Shown piece after piece: positions 15,502 to 24,435 of a stretch of DNA of 64,000 nt; within the stretch, counting starts at the first letter, position 1; each line of letters starts with the position of its first letter. This DNA is from a virus. The position numbers were made by a program, and so were the translations under genes. Location: IMG/VR virus record IMGVR_UViG_3300029267_004179, positions 1 through 64,000 of that record; one strand, given 5' to 3'. The notes beneath the pieces were generated by a model. That model saw nothing but the letters and a program-made list of their open reading frames with translations, searched no databases and had not been told where the DNA came from.

Positions 15502-15548
15502 GGCAGTCCGACTACCTCCATTTGGTTCCGGTAGTTGACAGGATTGCC
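15502..15548 (+). promoter_or_regulatory. Two-level stem-loop in the coat gene leader
   Basis: Outer stem GGCAGTCC with GGATTGCC (one G-U pair); inner stem ACTACC with GGTAGT around a 13-base loop. It ends 29 bases before the coat ATG, ahead of GAAGGAGG. Confidence 0.6.
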
Positions 15549-15577
15549 GAAACCATTAGACAGAAGGAGGTAGAACA

Positions 15578-16714
15578 ATGCCGAACGTATTAACCGCAGT
15601 TATTCCCCAACTTTTGGCCCAAGGACTCCTGGCACTCAGAAGCAATTCTGTTATGCCAAGGCTTGTTAACAACTCTTATGACACGATGGCTGCAATGCAG
15701 GGTGCAACCATCAATGTGCCTATCCCCTCTTCCATCGCAGTTCAGGCGGTGAATCCGGCAAACGTACCGCCTGTGACGCCTGACGTCCAGCCAACCTCTG
15801 TTCCTATTCAGTTGAGCAAATGGTATGAAGCACCTTTTTATCTTACCGATAAAGACCTGAAGGAGTGTATGGATGGAACAATTCCGATGCAGGCAAGCGA
15901 AGCCATAAAGGCTGTAGCGAACCAGGTTGATGGAGACATCATGGCTTTGTACGCTGATGTCTATGGCTTTGCCGGCACTCCTGGTTCTACTCCTTTTGCT
16001 GCTGATGTTTCCGAAGCTACCGAAGCAAGAAAGGTGCTCAACAATCAGCTGGCACCTCTTGATGATCGTCGGATGGTTATTGATCCTGATGCAGAGGCAG
16101 AAGCACTTGGTCTGAGGGCATTTCAGGATATGTCTTTTTCCGGTAGTGCTCAAGGGATTGTCGATGGTGAAATTAACCGGAAGTTGGGATTTGACTGGTT
16201 TATGGATCAGCTTATTCCTTCCCATACAGTAGGTACTGCTGCTGGTGGTGGCTATACCACAGATGCTGCTGGTTATGCTGTTGGTGTGAAAACTGTAACC
16301 ACCATCGCAGGTGCTGGTACTTTTGAAATTGGGGATGTTTTCACAATTGCAGGTGACACTCAGACCTATGTTGTGACGGCTACTTTGGCTGCCCCTGGCG
16401 CCTTGAACTTTGAGCCTGGACTGAAAGTTGCTATTCCTGCTGTCGCAACTGCTATTACCCTGAAGGGTGTAGCAAGCACAGCATATCCGCAGAATTTGGT
16501 CTTTCACAGGGATTGCTTTGCTTTTGCTTCCAGACCTCTTGCTGATAACACCGACGGTCTTGGCAACATCATTCAGGCTGCAGTTGATCCGGTCTCAGGA
16601 GTTGCGCTCCGTCTTGAAGTGAGCCGTGAGCACAAGCAAACCAGATACAGCTATGACATTCTGTATGGCTGTTCTACTGTCCGTGCACCTCTTGGTGTCA
16701 GACTTTGGGGATAA
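15578..16714 (+). CDS. Major capsid protein, P22 gp5-like
   Basis: A 378-residue protein with a strong GAAGGAGG site. It has the P22-type coat features: N-terminal helix LLAQGLLALRSNSVMPRLVN, the PIPSSIAV...QLSKWYEAPFYLTDKDL section, and the C-terminal NLVFHRDCFAFASRPLAD followed by RLEVSREHKQTRYSYDILYG. An inserted beta domain (about 235-305, TVTTIAGAGTFEIGDVFTI) matches the position of the P22 I-domain. It forms the HK97-fold shell. Codon use is G+C-richer than in the small genes, as often seen for highly expressed phage genes. Confidence 0.92.
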   Translation: MPNVLTAVIPQLLAQGLLALRSNSVMPRLVNNSYDTMAAMQGATINVPIPSSIAVQAVNPANVPPVTPDVQPTSVPIQLSKWYEAPFYLTDKDLKECMDGTIPMQASEAIKAVANQVDGDIMALYADVYGFAGTPGSTPFAADVSEATEARKVLNNQLAPLDDRRMVIDPDAEAEALGLRAFQDMSFSGSAQGIVDGEINRKLGFDWFMDQLIPSHTVGTAAGGGYTTDAAGYAVGVKTVTTIAGAGTFEIGDVFTIAGDTQTYVVTATLAAPGALNFEPGLKVAIPAVATAITLKGVASTAYPQNLVFHRDCFAFASRPLADNTDGLGNIIQAAVDPVSGVALRLEVSREHKQTRYSYDILYGCSTVRAPLGVRLWG

Positions 16715-16730
16715 TATGTTTTAATGGTTT

Positions 16731-16783
16731 GGATGCCGGCTTGCTTTTAACTCCGGTTATCATCAAATGGTTTGCTGGCATCC
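16731..16783 (+). promoter_or_regulatory. Long-range stem after the coat gene
   Basis: GGATGCCGGC (16731-16740) pairs with GCTGGCATCC (16774-16783) with one G-U pair across a 33-base loop. No T-run follows. Confidence 0.5.
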
Positions 16784-16840
16784 AATAACAGAGGAGTTTT
16801 CGCTTCACTGCGATGCTCAATATTACTCCTCCTTTTCCCT

Positions 16841-16870
16841 GACCGGTGGGAACTCAGCCTCCCACCGGTC
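16841..16870 (+). terminator. Perfect 11-bp hairpin downstream of the coat gene
   Basis: GACCGGTGGGA and TCCCACCGGTC pair perfectly around an 8-base loop. TATTCCC follows instead of a T-run, so it may stabilise the coat mRNA or serve as a processing or partial stop signal rather than a full terminator. Confidence 0.6.
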
Positions 16871-16903
16871 TATTCCCAAACAAACAAAATAAGAGAGGTA
16901 GAC

Positions 16904-17086
16904 ATGTTAGAAACAGTTAGAGTAAAATCAAGCAAGCATCCGAATGGTTTCTATGTAGTGAACAAAGAGGATTTTGATGATGAGACCATGGAACTTTTTG
17001 AATCGAAACCGAAGAAAAAGGCTGCGGAGAAAACTGAGCCTGAAAGAGTTTCAAGGAAAAAAGCAGCCAAAAAGGATAAAAAGTAA
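16904..17086 (+). CDS. Small Lys-rich head protein
   Basis: A 60-residue protein; GAGAGG before ATG 16904 selects this start over an in-frame ATG at 16772 that would cross the hairpin. A short beta motif (VRVKSSKHPNGFYVVNKEDF) is followed by a Lys/Glu tail ending KKAAKKDKK. Small proteins of this build often follow coat genes. The exact role is unknown. Stop and next start overlap (TAATG). Confidence 0.65.
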   Translation: MLETVRVKSSKHPNGFYVVNKEDFDDETMELFESKPKKKAAEKTEPERVSRKKAAKKDKK

Positions 17087-17406
17087 TGGCTCAAACACAT
17101 ATTCTGTTAAATAATGTGGCTGCTCTTGGTGCTGGTCCGTGGTTAAAGATTCCACCTTTAAGGCTTGAAAAGGGCAGTATTCCTTTTCAGCTCATTGGGG
17201 CTGCTTTTGTTGGGACAGTTTCTCTTGAAGCTACACTTGATGGCGATCAAGCAGTAGAAGAAGACACTGCAAGAGCAAGTTTGATAAATGGTGGAAGTTT
17301 TACCAATACAGATGTAGCAGATGTTCTTTTTGGTGCTTATCCCCATATTAGGGCAAATGTAACATCTTATACTGGTGGCAATTTGACAGTCCTTGTCCAC
17401 ATATAG
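17086..17406 (+). CDS. Putative virion beta-sandwich protein
   Basis: A 106-residue protein that is almost entirely beta (LEKGSIPFQLIGAAFVGTVS, then GGNLTVLVHI). Overlaps the previous stop by one base. Its position after the coat gene suggests a head decoration or accessory protein. No family is recognised with certainty. Confidence 0.6.
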   Translation: MAQTHILLNNVAALGAGPWLKIPPLRLEKGSIPFQLIGAAFVGTVSLEATLDGDQAVEEDTARASLINGGSFTNTDVADVLFGAYPHIRANVTSYTGGNLTVLVHI

Positions 17407-17415
17407 GAGTATATC

Positions 17416-17823
17416 ATGTCAGCCATGTCTTCTGTGATGGAGGTTGCTGTTATTAACTGGTTGCGTGGGGTAGCAATGCCCGCCGCACCTGCTTCCCTTG
17501 AAGTTGCGCTATATACTACTGATCCTCAAGATGATAATTCCGGTACAGAAGTGGCGGCAGGTCTTGGTTATGTTCGTCAGGCGATTGCCTTGACTGTTCC
17601 TGCTTCTGTTGTTGGTGTTGGTAGTAGTTGCACCAACACTTTAAATATTTTGTTTGGTCCTTGTATTGTTGGCCCATGGGGTAGTGTGACTTATTGGGCT
17701 GTTTTTGAAGTTGGTGGTGGTTTGCTATTCCTGCTTCATGGTTCTTTTGTTGCTGCGAAAGCTATCGCAGTTGGAGACTCTTATTCAATCCCTGCTGGCA
17801 CTTTAAACCTTTTGGCAAGGTGA
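17416..17823 (+). CDS. Phage virion protein with LYTTDP motif
   Basis: A 135-residue protein. The stretch VALYTTDPQDDNSGTEV followed by GYVRQAIAL is characteristic of a small beta protein found among structural genes of many phages, variously annotated as tail fibre or head protein. The remaining sequence is hydrophobic beta strands. Position in the head block favours a capsid-associated role. Confidence 0.65.
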   Translation: MSAMSSVMEVAVINWLRGVAMPAAPASLEVALYTTDPQDDNSGTEVAAGLGYVRQAIALTVPASVVGVGSSCTNTLNILFGPCIVGPWGSVTYWAVFEVGGGLLFLLHGSFVAAKAIAVGDSYSIPAGTLNLLAR

Positions 17824-17830
17824 TAAGACA

Positions 17831-18736
17831 GTGGGCTTCTTCCTACCAAAAGACAAACTTCCGAAAGATGCTATCAGGCGTCTCTTTGGGGATACCGACG
17901 CTGTTCAAATCCATGCAAGTATAGATGGTGTCGGTGACTTTGTTGGAGCTGCTAATGCTATTGCAGAAATAGTAGGCAGTGCCACTGGAAGTTTTGTTCA
18001 TGTCGGTCAACCTACTGATCCTGCTATAATTGAAATTGCTGAGACTTCTCCATGGTGGTCAAACATCTTTGATGGTGGTGGTGTTCTACCTGATCCTACC
18101 ATTCTTGAAATATCTGATACAAATGATCTTTGTTGTGGTGGTGGGATAGATGTTTATGATGAAGGAGTCCTTGTTCAGGCAGGAGTTGAGTGCCTTGATT
18201 TTATAGGTGCTGATGTAGCTGCGCAAGTTGGTGCCCCTTGTGTAAATATTTATATTCCTCCTCCATCGTATGTTTCGCATTGGAATACTAATGATGGAGT
18301 GACAAATGCTTTTGTTGGGGATGTAACTACAACTCCAAGATATGTTTCTTTGCCTACCATAGAAGGGATGCCGTTTTATGCTGCCCTTTGGGGTGGGGAC
18401 GGCGCAACCCATCCAACTACAAGAACATCCCCCTTATCTTGGACAACTCCTGAAGACTTCTCTTGCGCTGATTTAGCAACAAATCTTACAGCACAAGTCA
18501 CTGATCCATCCGGAATTATAGCTACTGTTACTGCCACTTTGAATGGAACAGGATTAACTACCAATGGTAACATATCAATTAATGTAACTGCTTTTGGGCC
18601 AGACAGTGACAAGTATCAGGCAAGAGCAACCATTTCTTTTAATGTTGCCGCTCAGCTACCGGCTTCTGGGGTTTTTACAGTGACTATAACTCATGATAAC
18701 CCAACTGATGGTGGACCATACGTATATGCCCAATGA
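17831..18736 (+). CDS. Putative virion protein (GTG start)
   Basis: A 301-residue protein with a GTG start eight bases after the previous stop. It is acidic and beta-rich; the last 100 residues (TAQVTDPSGIIATVTATLNG to GVFTVTITHDN) have Ig-like sandwich character. No Lys-rich or catalytic segment. Likely a surface or decoration protein, but unproven. It overlaps the next start by ATGA. Confidence 0.6.
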   Translation: MGFFLPKDKLPKDAIRRLFGDTDAVQIHASIDGVGDFVGAANAIAEIVGSATGSFVHVGQPTDPAIIEIAETSPWWSNIFDGGGVLPDPTILEISDTNDLCCGGGIDVYDEGVLVQAGVECLDFIGADVAAQVGAPCVNIYIPPPSYVSHWNTNDGVTNAFVGDVTTTPRYVSLPTIEGMPFYAALWGGDGATHPTTRTSPLSWTTPEDFSCADLATNLTAQVTDPSGIIATVTATLNGTGLTTNGNISINVTAFGPDSDKYQARATISFNVAAQLPASGVFTVTITHDNPTDGGPYVYAQ

Positions 18737-18936
18737 TAGGCGAAAGTATGCTTGAAAGAGAACCAGAAGTAGGTGATGTTGTTGAAAACGGACTTGAAGA
18801 AAGATTCAAGGTTATTCGGAAGGATGATCATTTTTTAGGACTTATAAAACAAGGTGAATTCAATCTTGAGTATATTTCAAGTATTATGTGGAGGGATTTA
18901 CAAGGTGATTGGAACAAATCTTTGACGATTATTTAA
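18733..18936 (+). CDS. Small acidic hypothetical protein
   Basis: A 67-residue protein coupled by ATGA to the previous gene; ATG 18748 is an alternative start. Beta-rich (EVGDVVENGLEERFKVIRKD). It ends just before the inverted copy of the recurrent element, so it closes the coat transcription unit. Function unknown. Confidence 0.6.
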   Translation: MIGESMLEREPEVGDVVENGLEERFKVIRKDDHFLGLIKQGEFNLEYISSIMWRDLQGDWNKSLTII

Positions 18937-18937
18937 G

Positions 18938-19014
18938 TTTTAAGGCCTATAAAATTTTTACCCTATATATAGGTATTAGTTTTTTATTTTATAGGTGTAG
19001 AATCTTAAATGAAA
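18938..19014 (-). promoter_or_regulatory. Recurrent intergenic element, copy A (inverted)
   Basis: Reading leftward this is a 77-base copy identical, base for base, to copy B at 36497-36573 (plus strand). It holds the palindrome CCTATATATAGG, an outer inverted pair CCTATAAAAT/ATTTTATAGG and the AGGCCT end. It points away from the genes to its right and into the 3' end of the preceding gene, unlike the other copies. Confidence 0.8.
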
Positions 19015-19026
19015 GATGGTGATAAT

Positions 19027-19299
19027 ATGAAAAAGCAAAAGATGTTAAAGGTAAGATGGGAAAATGGGGATATATTTGAGTTCAGAGAAGAAAAAGCAAG
19101 AGGACTTGCTGCTGCCGGGAAGTGTACCTTGCTTGGGGAAAATGAGGACACTGGCAATCCTGATACTATCCCTGTTTGGAAAGAGGTTGAGGATCAGGTA
19201 GAAATGGTCAGAAGCCTTTACGGTACGGATTCTGATGAACCGGAAAAACCAAAGAAAAAGAAAAAAGGAACCTTTGCGAGTCTTTTAGGCGGTGAATAA
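19027..19299 (+). CDS. Small hypothetical protein
   Basis: A 90-residue protein from ATG 19027; an in-frame ATG at 19009 lies inside the inverted repeat and has no ribosome site. Beta start (KMLKVRWENGDIFEFREE) followed by an acidic helix and a Lys-rich tail (PKKKKKGTFASLLGGE). First gene of the bracketed block. Function unknown. Confidence 0.65.
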   Translation: MKKQKMLKVRWENGDIFEFREEKARGLAAAGKCTLLGENEDTGNPDTIPVWKEVEDQVEMVRSLYGTDSDEPEKPKKKKKGTFASLLGGE

Positions 19300-19302
19300 C
19301 CA

Positions 19303-20319
19303 ATGATTTTTTACGACGCAACTACACAAACGGCGGTTATCACAGGAACTACCGCCGCTTTGAATACACCTGTTACCAAAAGGATATCCGGTCTTTATTG
19401 GATGACTACTGGAACCACTTTCGATTTTGCATTTGCTGATCTTGATTGGCCGAATGCCGAAAGCTATCCTTTGAATCAGGTGGAATGTGATTCGTCGGAT
19501 TTTGGCATACCAGATTACTTTTTACAAGGAGGACCAGCAGTTGCAACCGATATCACAGGATGGACCACTGCATGGGATGATATTGACGATAGTTATGCGG
19601 ATACTTTGGCAATTTCTGTTGCTAATTATCGACTGTGTGGTGGCCCTGCTACCTACAGAACACGACCTTTGGATTGGGGACCAGAAGCATGGAACGCCGC
19701 TGCACCGTTGGATGTTTTAATTGACACCTATACTGACGATGCCACTAATGGCGCAATGAATATAATTGAAAACTTCAACGGTGAAAGTCAAAGGGTTTAC
19801 TTGACTGGCGCTGCTTTTAATCCGGCTGTTTTCCTTGCTACTAATGAGTTGATGCAGTTTTGTGGTACTTTAAGGGTGCAAGATGGTGATTGGACTGCTT
19901 ATCTACCTCATAATGGCACAACTATTATTAATCCTAATTATGTTGCTACCGGTGCGGCAAATCAATATTATTATCGATTTTATACTACTGACGGCTCAAC
20001 AAGATCGGGTGGCTTGTTTACTTTCAATGGGTTGACGGAACTTATGCTTTCATCCGGGAATGTCTTAATTGATATTTCTTTAGATGCAGTTAATTGGTAT
20101 TCCTTAAATGCTGACTTTATTGCTCCACCGCTATTGAATGGTAGTGGGTGCAGAACAAATTCAGGAACAATTACTGCACCCACCATTGAATTTACACTTG
20201 CTTCATATACTACCAATAATGCGGTTGCTCCGGTCCCGGCCAATAGTATTATGTTGAGAATAACCATGCCGAACACTTCCGCAGCACAATTACAAAGTGC
20301 TCACTTGCAATGGTATTAA
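19303..20319 (+). CDS. Large beta-rich virion protein
   Basis: A 338-residue Thr/Asn/Gly/aromatic-rich protein with low Lys content, typical of extracellular phage adhesin or decoration proteins. Two beta-sandwich-like halves are suggested (about 1-150 and 170-338). No family is recognised. Lies at the start of the fibre-rich block. Confidence 0.65.
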   Translation: MIFYDATTQTAVITGTTAALNTPVTKRISGLYWMTTGTTFDFAFADLDWPNAESYPLNQVECDSSDFGIPDYFLQGGPAVATDITGWTTAWDDIDDSYADTLAISVANYRLCGGPATYRTRPLDWGPEAWNAAAPLDVLIDTYTDDATNGAMNIIENFNGESQRVYLTGAAFNPAVFLATNELMQFCGTLRVQDGDWTAYLPHNGTTIINPNYVATGAANQYYYRFYTTDGSTRSGGLFTFNGLTELMLSSGNVLIDISLDAVNWYSLNADFIAPPLLNGSGCRTNSGTITAPTIEFTLASYTTNNAVAPVPANSIMLRITMPNTSAAQLQSAHLQWY

Positions 20320-20321
20320 TT

Positions 20322-20519
20322 ATGGAATATTATTTGCTGCATTTTGATGAAATAATCATCTCTGAAGGCGATATAGGTGAAATGATAGAAGAAATAAAAA
20401 ACGTCTACTTCTTTTCAAGGTTCAGAAGCTTGGCATATGCCAATAAATATGGTAAAGTTCTTGCTGAAAAAATGAAAAACCACGAGTTTATTAAGGCTGA
20501 ATTAGTAAAGGTTGAATAA
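20322..20519 (+). CDS. Small hypothetical protein
   Basis: A 65-residue protein starting two bases after the previous stop (an in-frame ATG at 20310 overlaps it). Acidic start (MEYYLLHFDEIIISEGD) then helices (YANKYGKVLAEKMKN). Cytoplasmic in composition, unlike its neighbours. TAATG overlap with the next gene. Confidence 0.55.
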   Translation: MEYYLLHFDEIIISEGDIGEMIEEIKNVYFFSRFRSLAYANKYGKVLAEKMKNHEFIKAELVKVE

Positions 20520-20866
20520 TGGCTGCAAAAGTTATAAACTTTTTAAATGAGAAAGACCGGAAAGAAAAAGACAACTACGATGTCAAAATGCCCATGAAAT
20601 GTATGTCTTGTGGATATAAGTATGATAAAAGAGTAATCTTTGAAGAGTTTATGACTAAAATTGATGGTGAAGAATGTCCTCATTGTAGTATGGAAATGGC
20701 ACTTCCAAATGCCTTTTATCTACCTAAAGTGGGTGATGAGATTTACACTTGCTCCTGTGGAAGTGAAATCTTTTATGTTAGGAATAACGGGCTTGTTTGT
20801 TTGATATGTGGCTGTGTGACTACTTTTAAAAAACTTGCAGAAATGTATGATGAAATACACAGATAG
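20519..20866 (+). CDS. Double zinc-ribbon protein
   Basis: A 115-residue protein with two apparent ribbons: CMSCGYKYD pairing with CPHCSM (about 28-61), and CSCGSEIFY pairing with CLICGCVT (about 78-101). Such proteins bind nucleic acid or protein partners. It sits among virion genes, so an assembly or regulatory role is possible. Function unknown. Confidence 0.7.
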   Translation: MAAKVINFLNEKDRKEKDNYDVKMPMKCMSCGYKYDKRVIFEEFMTKIDGEECPHCSMEMALPNAFYLPKVGDEIYTCSCGSEIFYVRNNGLVCLICGCVTTFKKLAEMYDEIHR

Positions 20867-20875
20867 AGGATAACA

Positions 20876-21895
20876 ATGGCACTACCGTCTGACCCAACAA
20901 TGCTGAGAACAAGTTTCTTTCATGCCGGTGGGCAGAGAAGCTTTCACCGTGATGGGCAGCAAATATATGAGTCCTACTTTCCATCTTTGGGAGTTATATG
21001 GGCAGAACAAGTCAAGGTTCCATCCGTACCACTTCCATTAAATACGATAAGTCAGGCTCAAGTAGACGCTTGGATTACTACAAATCCTGGTATACTGCGG
21101 AAGTACAACATGTGGCCGTTGACACCTGATCCTGTTTCAAACAACCAAACATACTATATAGTTGATGTTCCTAATGGGGGAGTCCAAAAGCCGATAGTTC
21201 AAGAACAGCTTTTGACTGATCCGGCTACCGCTCAACCTTCTGGGGGCTTTGCTGTTCTTTTATTTCAAGGGGTAGGTGGTGCTACTCCCGGCGCTCCAAT
21301 TTCACCTACTGCTGGAAGGTGGTTTGTGTCGCCGGATGAAGGGTTTGTCCATTTTGAAGTTGGTTTTACTCCTGTCGATATGGGATGGGGTATCCCTGAA
21401 ATTATCTGCTATGTTTATATTGGGGATACACTTGAAGATATAGTGACTCCCGGTTCTACCGGTGGCGGTTATTGCGCTCCGTTGGTATCGGTAGGTCAAG
21501 GGCCGTCTTCCAAGACATCAAGATTCATGGTGATTAACCCAGGATGCCCCGCATATACGCCAATTTACACTGATAGGAACACTACTACTCCTTGTCCCAT
21601 CATGTTCAGCGGTGATGCCGGATATTTGAGAAGTGATGGAACAAGGTTTCAATATGATGAAGCGATAAATCTTTTTGTCATGAGAAATGCTATTGGCGGT
21701 CACATGATGCATCTTGAAAAGGTTCAGAACTTCTCATGGGTTTCTTCAAATCAGTTTTTAATCGATGTGCCTTTACAACATACTGACAGGCTGGTATTAT
21801 ATAGTCGTGGTGAAGATATATTACCTGAAGTTGTCTATAGTCAAGACTCAGATGGTGATCTCGATATAGACTTTACAAGATGCCCGGATTTATAG
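20876..21895 (+). CDS. Large beta-rich virion protein
   Basis: A 339-residue Gly/Pro/Thr-rich protein with an N-terminal segment resembling attachment regions of fibre proteins (FHAGGQRSFHRDGQQIYES) and beta repeats after it. Cys residues are few. No family is recognised. The ATAGGAGTT site that follows leads into the next gene. Confidence 0.65.
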   Translation: MALPSDPTMLRTSFFHAGGQRSFHRDGQQIYESYFPSLGVIWAEQVKVPSVPLPLNTISQAQVDAWITTNPGILRKYNMWPLTPDPVSNNQTYYIVDVPNGGVQKPIVQEQLLTDPATAQPSGGFAVLLFQGVGGATPGAPISPTAGRWFVSPDEGFVHFEVGFTPVDMGWGIPEIICYVYIGDTLEDIVTPGSTGGGYCAPLVSVGQGPSSKTSRFMVINPGCPAYTPIYTDRNTTTPCPIMFSGDAGYLRSDGTRFQYDEAINLFVMRNAIGGHMMHLEKVQNFSWVSSNQFLIDVPLQHTDRLVLYSRGEDILPEVVYSQDSDGDLDIDFTRCPDL

Positions 21896-21904
21896 GAGTT
21901 TATT

Positions 21905-22600
21905 ATGCCTATACACACTAAAGAAAGGCCGATGGGATCATCCATTCAGGATGTTTATAATACCATTCATGCCCCATATACGTGGGTTTATTCTGATGAA
22001 GCAAGTAGACTTGCCGCTATAGGTTTTGAGGCGTATGATGTTTATAAAAAGGCGCTTCAGCTTAATGACTATAGTGGTTGGATTCTTGTAAATCATAGTC
22101 CTCCTACTTGGATTGGTGAGTGTTCCGGTGGTATTCTTTCCTATACCGAAGATATCTTAACTGCCGCATGGACGCCGGACGGTCCTTTGGTTTATTATGA
22201 TGTAACTCATAATATGAACACCATGGATTATGTCATTTCGCTTCGGGATTCTACTACTGAAATCAGTCTTACCCCTCAGAAGTGGCGAGCTTTGACTTTG
22301 AATACCACAAGGGTTTGGGTGACTGCCGCCGCTGATCTTTCGATAGTCATGGTTGTGGTTGGTGGAAGTCTTGCAGGTTTGTTTGCACCGTTTACGGCAA
22401 CTTATACACCTACTGCCAGTTGGAGCAGATGGCAAGTCAACCATAACTTGGGTAGAAATCCACTACTTATAAGCTGTGAAAGCATTACCGGGGGTATAAT
22501 GAATCCGTGTAAAATAAGCTATATAGATGTGAATAATTTGGATGTTTATTTTGACCCGAAGGGAGCTTGGTGTCCTGCTGGAACTATAGTTTGCTATTAA
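21905..22600 (+). CDS. Putative tail-fibre-type adhesin subunit
   Basis: A 231-residue protein. The C-terminus follows a common fibre-tip pattern: WSRWQVNHNLGRNPLLISCE, then NPCKISYIDVNNLDVYF and GTIVCY, i.e. W-x-V-x-HNLGR-xP followed by alternating strands. This domain is frequent at the ends of phage fibre and receptor-binding proteins. The N-terminal 130 residues contain a linker (DVYNTIHAPYTWVYSDEASRL). Confidence 0.65.
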   Translation: MPIHTKERPMGSSIQDVYNTIHAPYTWVYSDEASRLAAIGFEAYDVYKKALQLNDYSGWILVNHSPPTWIGECSGGILSYTEDILTAAWTPDGPLVYYDVTHNMNTMDYVISLRDSTTEISLTPQKWRALTLNTTRVWVTAAADLSIVMVVVGGSLAGLFAPFTATYTPTASWSRWQVNHNLGRNPLLISCESITGGIMNPCKISYIDVNNLDVYFDPKGAWCPAGTIVCY

Positions 22601-22612
22601 AAGGAGGAGATA

Positions 22613-22801
22613 ATGTCATTGACCTTTACAATCAAATTGAAGAAACCGGCGGTAGAACAGGATATCCAATGCGATAGGATTGAATTTACGCATAATGGGG
22701 ATGTCATTTTTTGGGTAGGTGAAGACCCAAACGAAACAATAAAAAGAGTCCAAACAAACGGGACGTTTTTCTCTGTTAATCTGGTAGAAGTGCCGGAATA
22801 A
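22613..22801 (+). CDS. Small beta protein
   Basis: A 62-residue protein after AAAAGGAGGAG. It reads as one small beta barrel or sheet (SLTFTIKLKKPAVEQDIQ, then DVIFWVGEDP). Lies between two virion genes. Function unknown. Confidence 0.6.
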   Translation: MSLTFTIKLKKPAVEQDIQCDRIEFTHNGDVIFWVGEDPNETIKRVQTNGTFFSVNLVEVPE

Positions 22802-22810
22802 GGAGTAGTC

Positions 22811-24214
22811 ATGAGTAACGATCTTCCGAGAAGTAGTGTAGAGCTTGCCAATAAAGAGGTGTTTTGCAGCTTCTATACAAGAGATGAAAAGTATAGACCT
22901 GTAAACATGCGTGATTTAAGGCGCAGGGATTATTCTGTTGTCTGGTGTAAAACACTTCCGGTTAGATGGGATTATATTCGGGATAATAACGCAAGATGTT
23001 TCCCTTTTCCCAAAGGGCTGATTATTCCCGGCCAAGCGGATAAAAGATGTGATTTGCAGTTCTACAAGAATCAGCAAACTTTTGACATTCTTCCGCAATG
23101 GTCATTGCCGTCAGGGGTAGGTAATACCTATACTGTTTCCGGCACCTTTGGGACTTTTGGGGATTTAGCAAATAGAACCCGTTTTTTATCTACATCTATA
23201 GGCGCTCAATGGCCGACTGTCACAGATACTCCGAATGATTGGGTGGTTCATTTCCTTACCGGAGATATGGCTGGTAAGTCAAGGAAGCTGTGTTCTTATG
23301 ATCAAGTTACAGGGGAAGTCAACGTGGTTCACTCCACTTCTGGTAAGGCACCTTTTCCCGGATGGGGAAACAGGGGGATACAAATTGGGGATACTTTCAA
23401 AATCAGAAAAAGAAGTGGTGGTAATACTACTCCTGTAAACTGCTGCAACTGGGAATTGACTTCTAAGGTTTTTAAATCCCCTAATTCGAACAGTGCCTTG
23501 AGTTTGTACAAATCAGTCCGATTTAAATATGTTGCGGCATCTGTTGACCCAAATGTAATTGGTGATTTTGCACCTGCCGGGTATCCCATCTTTGATTCCG
23601 ATACTTTAACTATGGCATGGAGGGAAATTCATTATCACTGGCAGCCTTGGATTCAGAAGATCATGCCGTCTGATATATTTCCTTCTGCCGCAATCAATAC
23701 TCATGGCCGGTGGCCTATACAAAATGGCGCAACAACTATCGATAGTGTTACAAGGGTTTTACTTGGTACTTATCAAGTTCCTGGTACTTCTACCAATGTT
23801 CCAATTTATGTTTTTGATATTTCATATAATGGTGGTGCTTTTACAAAAAGATACGAGCTACCCACCTTATATACGATAGGAAATATGCCCCGTGGTTATC
23901 GGGTTGAGATGTGGGTGTCAACCCGAAGGAATATGTATATGCCAAGAGTAAGGTGGGGTAGAGGTCATAATCTTTCCTTTGCTGATTATTACTATCAGCT
24001 GATAGGAAATTATGTCTATGTCGATCATCGGTGGTGGGGAGGGCTGTCGGTAGATAACCAAGGCAGAAATCATATTCAATTCAATAGCCCTGTATGGTTA
24101 CGGGCAAGAAACCAGAAGACAGGAGGGGTCACGGACTTTAGCAGACAGCATATTATAGCAAAGTTTAGAGCGCACAAAGCAAGACTTTGGAACTACCCAA
24201 TGATCCAAATATAG
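22811..24214 (+). CDS. Large virion protein
   Basis: A 467-residue protein, Trp/Tyr/Arg-rich, with many short strands (NTYTVSGTFGTFGDLANRTR; RVEMWVSTRRNMYMPRVRWG). No family is recognised. It is chemically unlike the acidic neighbours: basic and aromatic, as would suit a protein contacting glycans or nucleic acid, but that is inference. Confidence 0.65.
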   Translation: MSNDLPRSSVELANKEVFCSFYTRDEKYRPVNMRDLRRRDYSVVWCKTLPVRWDYIRDNNARCFPFPKGLIIPGQADKRCDLQFYKNQQTFDILPQWSLPSGVGNTYTVSGTFGTFGDLANRTRFLSTSIGAQWPTVTDTPNDWVVHFLTGDMAGKSRKLCSYDQVTGEVNVVHSTSGKAPFPGWGNRGIQIGDTFKIRKRSGGNTTPVNCCNWELTSKVFKSPNSNSALSLYKSVRFKYVAASVDPNVIGDFAPAGYPIFDSDTLTMAWREIHYHWQPWIQKIMPSDIFPSAAINTHGRWPIQNGATTIDSVTRVLLGTYQVPGTSTNVPIYVFDISYNGGAFTKRYELPTLYTIGNMPRGYRVEMWVSTRRNMYMPRVRWGRGHNLSFADYYYQLIGNYVYVDHRWWGGLSVDNQGRNHIQFNSPVWLRARNQKTGGVTDFSRQHIIAKFRAHKARLWNYPMIQI

Positions 24215-24219
24215 GAAAG

Positions 24220-24435
24220 ATGATGTTAGAAAAGTTCAAGAATGTATTGGGGGCGGGTGTAGGAATTTACGGTAACTCTGTGGTGGTGAGGGCGGTCAAC
24301 ATCGAATGGAGCTATCCTCAAGATTCAGTTCAACTATCCTGGGGATATTCTGTAATAGCGAGAGTGGTCAACAACGCCGGGGAACCTGTGGTAGATGTAG
24401 TTCAACTACACACCCCAAACCCACTAATGTCGTGA
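24220..24435 (+). CDS. Short repeat protein ending at an internal TGA
   Basis: A 71-residue frame after GGAAAG. Residues from about 25 on are two 24-residue repeats with matching positions (VRAVNI...PQDSVQL and ARVVNN...VVDVVQL). A third repeat follows in the same frame after TGA (VVNIMRKQPEDLVQQLDV) and then stops. The TGA falls exactly where the first two repeats have Arg, as a CGA/AGA to TGA change would give. Probably a decayed gene lying inside the inverted-repeat element. Confidence 0.45.
   Translation: MMLEKFKNVLGAGVGIYGNSVVVRAVNIEWSYPQDSVQLSWGYSVIARVVNNAGEPVVDVVQLHTPNPLMS

Noticed and set aside
15590-16507. 305-codon minus-strand frame opposite the coat gene
   Set aside because: Shadow of the coat gene; Cys/Arg/His-rich translation with no ribosome site or family pattern.
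18938-19014. Copy A as a promoter for a leftward gene
   Set aside because: No credible minus-strand gene lies to its left; only shadow frames of plus-strand genes are present.
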